Of a DNA stretch of 64,000 bases, positions 55,601-64,000 are shown in pieces. The stretch is from Panax quinquefolius. Its lineage: Eukaryota > Streptophyta > Magnoliopsida > Apiales > Araliaceae. The notes beneath the pieces were generated by a model. It made no database searches and was not told the origin of the DNA. It saw nothing but the letters and a program-made list of their open reading frames with translations. Position numbers and translations under genes: made by a program. The stretch covers positions 47,400,076 through 47,464,075 of the forward strand of contig CM035162.1 in NCBI GenBank assembly GCA_020205615.1, in the 5' to 3' direction. Position 1 is the stretch's first letter; each line of letters begins with the position of its first letter.

Positions 55601-57920
55601 TGTGACGCCCCCAAAATTGGTATACATCACCCATCTTGAGTTGCCAGATACATGGTACAAAATTCAAATACAACTTAATAATACAACTGTCGTGTACAAT
55701 ACGACAAAACATAAACTGTGAGTTTGAATACAAATATTTTCTACTAGAGAGGAAACAAACTCAAAAGGAGTCCTCATTACAATTATTATCACACTATTTC
55801 ACAAAATAGTGAGGACTACTAATGCACCATCTAGGACCATCACTCTGTTCCCCGACTAGTCCTAGCTACGTTCTCATTTCCTTAAGAGAACAGTGAAAGA
55901 AAGGGTGACCTCAACTAGCCCAATAAGAAATATTATGACTAAGATAATGCAGAATAATTTATCATTAGCCTTCAACAGTGTTAAACTTATAAAATATAAT
56001 AACTATCAAGTTTAACTGCAGCGGAACAAGCAATCCATTAGAAGAGTCAAGTAGGGAATAAAATCTACTATCTTCTATGATTTAAAAGGTTTTTCATCAC
56101 TTTTATCATTTGGGACTCAACAACAAATAATCCACATCATCGAATCACCCTCGCACTACTGCCAAGGATATTCTTTAAGATCACGACCATGAATTATCCA
56201 TGCACTACGACTTAAGATAATCATGTTTTCATCAACGGTCCCCGATCATGCCATAAAACAATTCATCTTTTTCTGACTACTACCAAAGAGAATCCATAGC
56301 CATAATCATACCAAAAACTGTCCATCAATGCACTACGGGCCAATGAGGACTTTTTCCACATCATTTGTAACATTACTGTTATGATTATACCGAATAATCC
56401 CTGGTCATAATCATACCAAGTCCATCTATGCACTACAGGCCACAGATGACTTTCAACATAATATAAACATGAGGATGATGACAATGATATAAGAATTTAT
56501 TAAAACAAGTTCAAGAAATAATTTATCCAGGAACTGATAACGTTCAAATTGTCAACATGATACTGTTTTGTAGAGTAAAATTCAAGAATGCTCAGAAGAA
56601 TATTTCTATGAAAAGATACTGGATAAAGCGCAAATATCAAGGATATTCCACTAATTTCATGGAGTATAGAAGTCAAAGTTTTAACCAACTGAGTATAATA
56701 AAGAATGGAATAACAAAAGAAATAACCATGCATAGACCGCACAGACAGGTTATTCCAATAGAATAATAAATAACGGAACCAGGTCCGGTGTAAAACGCAA
56801 AGACAGGATATTCCAACAGAATAATAAAGAATGGAACCAGTCCCACAGAACGCATGCATGTGATATTCCGATGTAATAATAAATAATGAAATAACAGAAG
56901 AATTTCACCAAGTATAGGGTAGCCCGCTTATACAGGTTATTCCAACAGAATAATAAATAATGGAATAATAGAAGTTCTCTTCATGAATATAAAAGAAATA
57001 GTACCCCTTACGAGTACAAAAAATAATATCCCTTACCTTAAGAAGAAGAGTACTAAATATATAAGTAGTGATGTAGCAAAATACTTTTCTTCTTTCTCTC
57101 TATAGTTATCTCTCTAGAGTTTCAGTGAATTCGTAAGAAATAATGAAGGAATGAGCTTCTATTTATAGAAAAATGGATCGTGCATAGTAACTAACTCATG
57201 AACTATCCGTATTGATTTACTTTAATCTAACGGTCCATATTTAAAGCAAAATCTTTTAAATAAAATATAATATATTCTATTTATAATCTAATAAAATGAA
57301 TAACTTTATAAAAGATTTTACTATACAAACACTATGCAGGCACTATGCAAAACACTATGCATAATAAAATATAATATATTCTAATTATTGTCTAATAAAA
57401 TGTATAACTTTATAAAAGTATTCGCTTTATATTAAAAGATTTTACTATTAGCCTAATAAAACGAATAACTTTATAAAAGTATTCTGTTTTATATAAAAAG
57501 CTTTTTTGTTTTATTACATTAATAATACCAATAAAATAAAACTGAGTGACTTATCACATAAGCATCAATAATCAATACCGTGTGCTACCATGCAACCACA
57601 CGTATTACTGTACTTTTAACACTGGGTGTTTCAATAGTTAACGGTAAAACTTCCGCCGTTATTTTCATAAAAATATTTTTGTCATTTTCTCAATCCGATA
57701 ATAATTCCGTTGTGGGGTCCACCAATGATTGTACCGTCGTACGGATATTCCCCGACAAAAAGAATATTCCCCAACACAACGAATATTTTATATCAACTTG
57801 CTTACTTTGCAAAAAAAAAAAATTCACATATTACCCTTAACTTTAAACTTTTATCAATTTAACTATTTACCAAAATATAAAAATTGAATACTTTTATTTT
57901 ATAAAATTCAGGGTCTCACA
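55601..57920 (-). mobile_element. Y5: solo Y-family LTR
   Basis: Plus-strand TGTGACGCCCCC...GGGTCTCACA, 2320 bp, flanked by the target duplication AATAA (55596-55600 and 57921-57925). The empty site is seen in the other Z LTR near 51580 (ttcaaataatatgaatt). TATA box (minus) at 57160-57167; GTAGTGC array 56130-56440; 58-bp array 56700-56980. Result of recombination between the LTRs of a full element. Confidence 0.9.
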
Positions 57921-57925
57921 AATAA

Positions 57926-58199
57926 TATGAATTATTGATCTGATAATGGAAATCTTTCAGTTAGTGACAATTATTGAAATAACAATAATATAAAATATCA
58001 ACGTAAAAATTATTGAATCAATAAAATAAAATATTGAACAGTAATTACTGTAACAATTATTGAGTAGTGCCTTCTTACGTAAGAAAATATCATGCTTCGT
58101 GAATAGTACTCGTGAATAGTAACTCATGAATAGTAACTCATGAATAGTAATTATAAGAAAAATTGAATATTTTTATTTTATAAAATTCGGGATCTTACA
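57926..58199 (-). repeat. Z 5' LTR, right part
   Basis: Continues 55600 after Y5; contains 'actcatgaatagta' repeats (58100-58150) and ends GGATCTTACA at 58199. Confidence 0.8.
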
Positions 58200-58802
58200 A
58201 TTTAGGAACCTTCATGCCAAAAAGCCGCGAGAGTAACCTAAGATAGGTCAGCCTCTGATAAACCCAAAATGGAGGAAAGTCTCTTCATGCTCTCTCATTT
58301 CAATTACTTGTAAACACAATTACTTGTAATTACATTCCATATATATCTCCATGTAATGAGAAATATGAAGAAATGTGTACACATATATATTTAAATTAAC
58401 ATGCTACAAACAGCTGACATTCGTTTTGCAGGATAAAATTCCTAAAATGGACACATCACATAACATGTTATTATATACATTCCCTAAAGACTAAACTATG
58501 CAAGTCTTTCGCAGGGAACCAATCGGACCTACTACCCGGTCAAAATCCAAAAAGGCTACAAGCCTACAGTCAATCATGTCGTCATCTGACCAGACTGGCC
58601 TTAATCCAGTTTCTCGCAAAGAATTCGATGGATTAAGTAAGCAAATTACGGATTTTGTTGTTCTACTCAAAGAACTACACTAGTCTACTCAGGGTCCAAA
58701 AATACCCATACATGCTGAATCCTCTACACAAGGGGGAAACTAGGTCATCACAATACCTGAACTGCAGTTGGATACGACCAACAAAACTCATGATGCTGCT
58801 CA
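58200..58802 (+). mobile_element. O3 leader (right part) and start of gag, truncated
   Basis: Resumes with 'ggaaccttcatgccaaaaag', as in O1 and O2. The gag ATG is at 58576 (MSSSDQTGLNPVS), with stops at about 58681 and 58741. Here an upstream ATG at 58498 is in frame with gag (MQVFRREPIGPTTRSKSKK), unlike O2. Gag is cut at 58802 by the X-D LTR, and the rest is not in the window. Confidence 0.75.
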
Positions 58803-60111
58803 TGTAACAACCCGATATTTTCTATATAAATAAATAAGAAATTTTGCATATAAATTTTTTTATATATATTTTAAAGATGAGGATTTCTACAAGATAATGT
58901 GTATATTTATTTATGTGATAAATAAAAATATATTTATTATATAAATACTTACAAGTAAATTTATTTTTGAATTATTGATTATTAAAAAGTATATTCTTAT
59001 AATAATTAATTTAAAGATAGAAATGTTTTTATTAATTATTTTTCATGAAAATATAATCATATATTATTTAAATAATATATGGAGTAATTTTAGAATAATT
59101 ATAATAATTATTTTATTATATGAATTTTAGTACAGATTATTAAGTTAATTATTCTACCAAAATTATTAAGGTTAAATATGAAGAATAAATCAGATATCGA
59201 ATCTAAACCCTAATTTTGGATTATTGTCAAGGTATGAGAATAATAATATAATATTAATTATATTTTGATTTTTCAGTGCTATGAATATATACTGTATGTC
59301 CGTATTGATAATGGTTGGTCAATTACGGTGTATTATGACCAAACCCTAGTAATAATGTTAAACCCTAATTTGTGATCCAAATTAGAGTACAAGATTGTTT
59401 TATAAGTGTGTTATATAATTTATGTCGTGTATTAAATGTATTAATTAGGTAAACCCTAATTAAAGTCTAGAAACCCTAATCTTTAGAAAACCTAATTAAT
59501 TATAAAAAAAAAAACTAATTTTAAGTGTTAAACCCTAGTTTGAAACTCAATTATGAGTTCGAGATTATTATGTAACGATGTTATATGATTTAATGAATAA
59601 TTAGGTAAACCCTAATTAACATTTTGAAATATTAATTTCTAGAAACCCTAATTTCTATAATTAGTAACCCTAATTAGAAATTATAAAACCTAATTACTAA
59701 TTGTAAACCCTAATTGCTAAATTAGCAAAGTTAATTATAATTAGAGATATTAAACCCTAATGTTCCTGTATAAATTAATTAGAAACTTAATCTGATTAAC
59801 AAACCCTAATTGTCTAATTTTAGAAACTAAAATTTATTTAATTTTATTTTTGTGCAAACCCTAAATTGGAAATCCTACATTTGATTTGTGCTAAACCTTA
59901 GGGTTAAACCCTAAGCATTTGCAAGGATTACATGATTGCCCTTAAAATTCCAAGCAATTTGACCATTTTACCCTTTTGTGTATTATTAAGGCTAGCAAAT
60001 AGATTTTGACAATAGGAGAAGTTGGTGACCAAATCCAACAACTCCATTAACTTAAAAAACTCCAAAGACTCAAATTTCTAGATATCGTACCATACATGTA
60101 TCTATGCACTA

Positions 60112-60120
60112 TATATAGAA
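60112..60120 (+). promoter_or_regulatory. TATA box of X-D
   Basis: TATATATAG followed 8 bp later by GAGAGAGA; expected start near 60145. Confidence 0.5.
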
Positions 60121-60606
60121 TTGGAGAGAGAAAAATCTCATTTGCCCACTTATTTTACACAAACTCTCATACTTGAGCCTCTCTCTCTAAAACCTACGAA
60201 TTATCCTTCATAAATCAATCACAAACCAAGCCCTACTATAAACCATAACCAAATCGTGGCTTTAATCAAGAAATTTCTCAAAGAGGTATAAACCCTAGCT
60301 ATGAATCGACCAATGATCTCTTGTGTTAGATGTTAGATTTTTTTTGTTAAACATGTTATATAAGGTGTATAAAGATGATCTGGGTTGCTAGATGTTAGAT
60401 CCATAACATCTAGAGGCTCGGATTTGACATTTTACAAAATCTGGAAAAAGGTTCAACAGTCGTCTGACAATGAATGTCAGTGGCCATAGATCTATGTATG
60501 ATATGCGTTTTTGTGTTTTAAGTGTTTGATCTTGTAGTATGTAGTGAGATCTGTGTTTTGGAACTCATAGAAGGACCAGATCATGCACGGATTGATAGTT
60601 ATTCCT

Positions 60607-61068
60607 GGTCAAAGGTCGTTGACCGACCATGACCGGACCATTTCTACGTAACCCAGAAATGGGTTATCAGTGTCTGACAAGTTATTTGAGGCTCTAGATC
60701 TATCAGGTTTTTGATGTTTTGAGTTTGTTGTTGAATCCATGTTATAGAATGTTAGCTTAACTCTTGATCCATGCTTTTATTGACTCTATATATCAAGTGT
60801 ACATGATTTGGTGGCTGGTCAAAGGAGGTCAGACGTTCATGAAATCAGTTTTCTGGGAACATGGCGACTGACAAACTTTGACCGGCATGTATCTTCTTTA
60901 TGTGATGTTGTTATGATAATGTTTGGTGATAGATCTATAGTACTACATGTGTTCTACAACCCAGACCTCTTAAATCACTAAAACATCACCTAGATCACAA
61001 GTTGTGGAGGCCCAAATATGAGCAGTCGAACTGTTCTTCATTTCTGTGTAACCCAGAAAATGAATAAC
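60607..61068 (+). repeat. X-D hairpins
   Basis: GGTCAA-AGGTCG-TTGACC at 60607-60624; TAACCC-AGAAAT-GGGTTA at about 60649-60667; a longer imperfect stem with arms GTTCTTCATTTCTG and CAGAAAATGAATAAC at 61033-61068. Order and motifs match the other X copies despite wide divergence. Confidence 0.65.
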
Positions 61069-63659
61069 AACTCTGACAGCTTCTTTGAAGGCTCGGATCT
61101 CTTTGGTTATGCATATTATGATGATGTTTATTGTTGGATCGTGTAGTTTTGTATTTGCACTACATGCTCTGATCAACAACATGCCCAGAAACACAACACC
61201 CAGTAATTGATCCCTGGTCAAACCTGCCCACTCATTCACTACCATGCATTTTCTAGGTTTGGCCAAGAACGCGAAGAACACCTATAGTGACAGTTTTGTC
61301 GCTATAAAGCGCCTTTAATGACGCTTTTATTAAAATTAATTAAATTAATTTCAAAATTATTTAAAAATAGTATTTAATTTTTGAAAATTACAAAAATTAT
61401 TTTAAAAATTATTTGAAGTTATAAAAATTAAATATTAATAATTTGAAATATTTTTCATAAATATTAGTATTTATTTTAATATTAATTATAATTAATTTAT
61501 TTATTAAATGTATTAAATAAATTAATTAAAATGATTTTATTACATTAAAATCATTTTAAATGATAATAAGTTATTTAGAAATATTTTAAGTTATAAAATA
61601 TAACTTTTAATATTTTAAAGCAAATTTTATTAATTATTTAATATTAATGATCATTAAGTTATTTACTAAATAAATTAATTAAAAATGATTTTATTATATT
61701 AAAATCATTTTAAAAGATAATAAGGTATTTAAAATATTTTTAAGTTATAAAATATAACATTCAATATTTAAAGGTAAATTTCATTAATTAATTATTATTA
61801 ATGATATTAAAGTTATTTAATAATTATATTAAATAATTTAGTTTAAAAATGATTTTAATATCATAATAATCATTTTAAATGAAAATAAAGTGTTTAAAGA
61901 TATTTTAAGTTATAAAATATAATTTTAATATTTAAAGGATAATTTCATTAATAATTTAATATAAATAATTATTAATTTATTATTTATGATATTAAATTTA
62001 TTTAATAATTATATTAAATAAATAGTTTAAAAATGGTTTTATTAATTTAAAAGGATATAAATGAATTAAAAATATTTTAAGTTATAAATAATGACTTTTA
62101 ATATTTTGATAAATAGTACATTAATATTTAAATATTAATGATAATTACTTAAAAATGATTTTAAATGTTTTAAAAATCATTTAAGGGTAATATTAATACT
62201 TTAAAAGTATTTCAAGTTATTATAAATAACTTTAACATTTTAGAAATGATTTCATTAATAGTTTAATATTAATTAAATATTAATGATAATAGAATGGTTT
62301 AATACTTAAATTATTTAATAAGGATTCATGTTTGAAAATTCATGATAAATTATAATAAATGTTTTAAAATTATATTAAGTCATTTAAAAATAATATGACT
62401 GATATTTATAGATATTGAGTTACAGAACAGAGTCTTAGACTCGATAAATACCCGATAAAGTTATCGGTACACCGATATATTCCAGAAATTGATCTAGACT
62501 TAGATAATTTAATTAGATATGTGATTATTTGTGATTCAATGGTTGTTAAACATGGGTAATAATGTGATTAGGTTATGTATTTGATTGCGAAATGCAAAGA
62601 TTATGTGTTATAGTATATTGTTCTAATCGAACGAATGATCTGATTAATGATAGGTCGTGATATAAAAGATATAACTAAGTTGTGAGGTGTAAGCAGCGCA
62701 TCAGGAAAGTATCTTACCTTTGCATTTTTTTTATGCAATGGACATGAGTAAAAATGTTTCTAAACTATATTATTACTGTACAAATTATTAACCCTATATT
62801 ATATACGCTCATTGATTATCAACATGTTAGTATATGATAATTCAGATATATATTCTGTTCGTTAATTTCTATAAATGGTTATACAAGTGTCCCCACTTGG
62901 ATAATCATTGTATTTAATCACATGTTGATATACCTTTGTCAATTACCCGTATACATATATGATGAATTATAGATTATTGTTGAACAAGATAAAACCTTTG
63001 ATTTGGAACCCAGACAAGTATGAACATCCCTACATGGGAAAACTTTTATGCGCTCAAGGCGGACAGAGTGAACGATACCCTCGTTCTTGCATGTAGTATT
63101 GATCAATGCAGGGCATAACAGGATGATCACCCCCCGTGCCCGTAAGTTATGACGGTTTGCAGATGAATTTCTGTTTAACCTATTTAAAAATTAAAAACAA
63201 TGTTCATAGCATGTCACCTAAACCCTATTTATAGTCAGTACGTAGTTTCAAAGATTTGGTATAGAATTGATATATTATTATCATTGGTATAGATTACTTC
63301 ACAACTGTTGAATCGTTGTAGAAGGGTAGTATAAAGAAAACATTTAAATTCTTTTAGCTTATATATATAATTGATATTACTTGATGGGCACTCAAATGCT
63401 CATCCTTGCTTAATTTAAATGTTTTCAGCTAAGTGTGAAAAACCAGAAAGCTTATGCAGAAACAAATGAAAAGGAAAGCTAACCAAATAAGATTTGTCGT
63501 ATTCTATGTAATAGTTTGAGACTATTAAGACACGTATGATATATATTATCTATCATGGGTTGTAATGAATGTTTAAAGGTTACGTACTTGGGATTCAGAC
63601 TCTGATGATATGTAAATTAAGTCTATCTTTATATTATTGTTATTATTATTAGTATTATT

Positions 63660-64000
63660 CACTACCACAAAATAGCAAATAGACGACGTTTTTTATAAAA
63701 ACGTTGTGGAATTTTTTTTACAACGTTTTTAAAAAAAACGTTGTAGATTTATATACAAAAACGTTATCTATTTAAAATGGCATTTTTTTTTGTTTTAATT
63801 AGATAACGTTTTTTTTTTAAAAACGTTGTCTATTAACAAAAATACGGAGCTAAAAAAAAGCCGCGGAAATGAAACACGGAGCAAAACAAAAAGACACGGA
63901 GCAACCTCTCTGAAGACTGAAGCCCTAACTCTCTCTTATTCTCTCCCGATTAACTTTCTCTGAAGCCCTAACCTTAGAAATTTCCCTAATCCATCTCTCA
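63660..64000 (+). mobile_element. Second CACTA transposon, left end
   Basis: Begins CACTACCACAAAATAGC at 63660, followed by several AACGTTGT / ACAACGTT subterminal motifs in both orientations (63690-63830). Different family from the element at 1-3569. From about 63840 the sequence looks like a 5'UTR (CTCTCT-rich, GAAGCCCTAAC twice). The element runs off the window. Confidence 0.75.

Larger units (their letters stand above)
40920..58199 (-). mobile_element. Z: complete non-autonomous LTR retrotransposon, minus strand, with nested insertions
   Basis: 3' LTR 40920-51880 (split by a Y element), internal region 51881-52200, 5' LTR 52201-58199 (split by a Y solo LTR). Without insertions each LTR is about 3.7 kb and the internal region only 320 bp. 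LTR ends (TGTAAGACCCC, GGGGGCGTTACA), polypurine tract and primer site are of the chromovirus kind and close to those of Y. O3 leader sequence flanks it on both sides (left ...aaattgtga, right atttaggaacc...), confirming the limits; the target duplication is blurred. Confidence 0.82.
58803..63659 (+). mobile_element. X-D: diverged X LTR, plus strand, 3' end missing
   Basis: Starts TGTAACAACCCGATATTTTC. It follows the X layout: telo-box-rich U3 (59210-59920, AAACCCTAAT), TATA box at 60112 (TATATATAG), GAGAGAG leader, hairpins (60607-61068), 'gttttgtcgctata' motif (61295), very AT-rich body (61320-62400). 'gctcatccttgc' (63398) corresponds to the 'tatagcaagggtgagc' site of the other copies. The last ~0.3 kb is missing; a CACTA element begins at 63660. 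No coding sequence. Confidence 0.7.

Noticed and set aside
1..64000. Host genes, tRNA or rRNA genes
   Set aside because: No open frame outside transposons has a recognisable domain, and I saw no tRNA-like cloverleaf or rRNA sequence; only initiator-Met and Arg-type primer sites of retroelements.

Overview
This is a piece of plant nuclear DNA, almost certainly from a flowering plant and probably a eudicot. It is AT-rich and consists almost entirely of nested, broken transposable elements. I find no convincing host gene, tRNA, rRNA, CRISPR array or bacterial feature. The elements present are plant-specific: CACTA (En/Spm) DNA transposons, Tat-lineage (Ogre/Retand-like) and chromovirus (Tekay/Del-like) Ty3/gypsy elements, and one Ty1/copia element. 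Family names below (O, X, Y, Z) are local labels.

Layout. 1-3569: right end of a CACTA element with the last exons of a Transposase_24-type gene and ~55-bp subterminal repeats; it sits in the LTR of element O1. 3570-10452: O1, a Tat/Ogre-like element on the minus strand (3' LTR, 3'UTR tandem array, decayed protease and gag, primer-binding site, 5' LTR). 10453-13522: Y1, an internally deleted chromovirus fragment plus LTR. 13523-27171: O2, a second Tat/Ogre-like element (plus strand), split by a solo X LTR (13998-18076) and, inside its RNase H domain, by a minus-strand copia element (23689-27171). 27172-37197: X elements as LTR-internal-LTR-internal, with ~4.07-kb LTRs and ~1.7-kb non-coding internal regions. 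37198-40163: Y2, a minus-strand Y-family LTR with Z-like U3. 40164-40919 and 58200-58802: O3, a third Tat/Ogre-like copy split by a complete Z element (40920-58199). Z has ~3.7-kb LTRs around an internal region of only ~320 bp. Z in turn carries a complete Y element (43408-50656, target duplication CGTAT) in one LTR and a Y solo LTR (55601-57920, target duplication AATAA) in the other. 58803-63659: a diverged X LTR on the plus strand. 63660-64000: left end of a second, different CACTA element.

How it fits together. No element here looks able to move alone. O1 and O2 have lost reverse transcriptase parts and carry stop codons, mostly of the C-to-T type. Y copies lack the protease active site, most of reverse transcriptase and RNase H, and the integrase core. 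X and Z internal regions have no coding sequence at all. Y, Z and X nevertheless keep LTR ends, primer-binding sites for initiator Met-tRNA and polypurine tracts, so they look like families once mobilised in trans by chromoviruses.

The most interesting signal is in the long LTRs. The stretch downstream of each TATA box holds arrays of short inverted repeats whose stems change in a compensated way while the loop stays constant. Loop GTTTT closed by CTGG/CCAG recurs about every 209 bp in X, and loop CACTACGGGC recurs in both Y and Z. This suggests conserved RNA or DNA hairpins in the leader of non-autonomous LTR elements. The reading was done by eye, so percent identities and insertion ages are not given.
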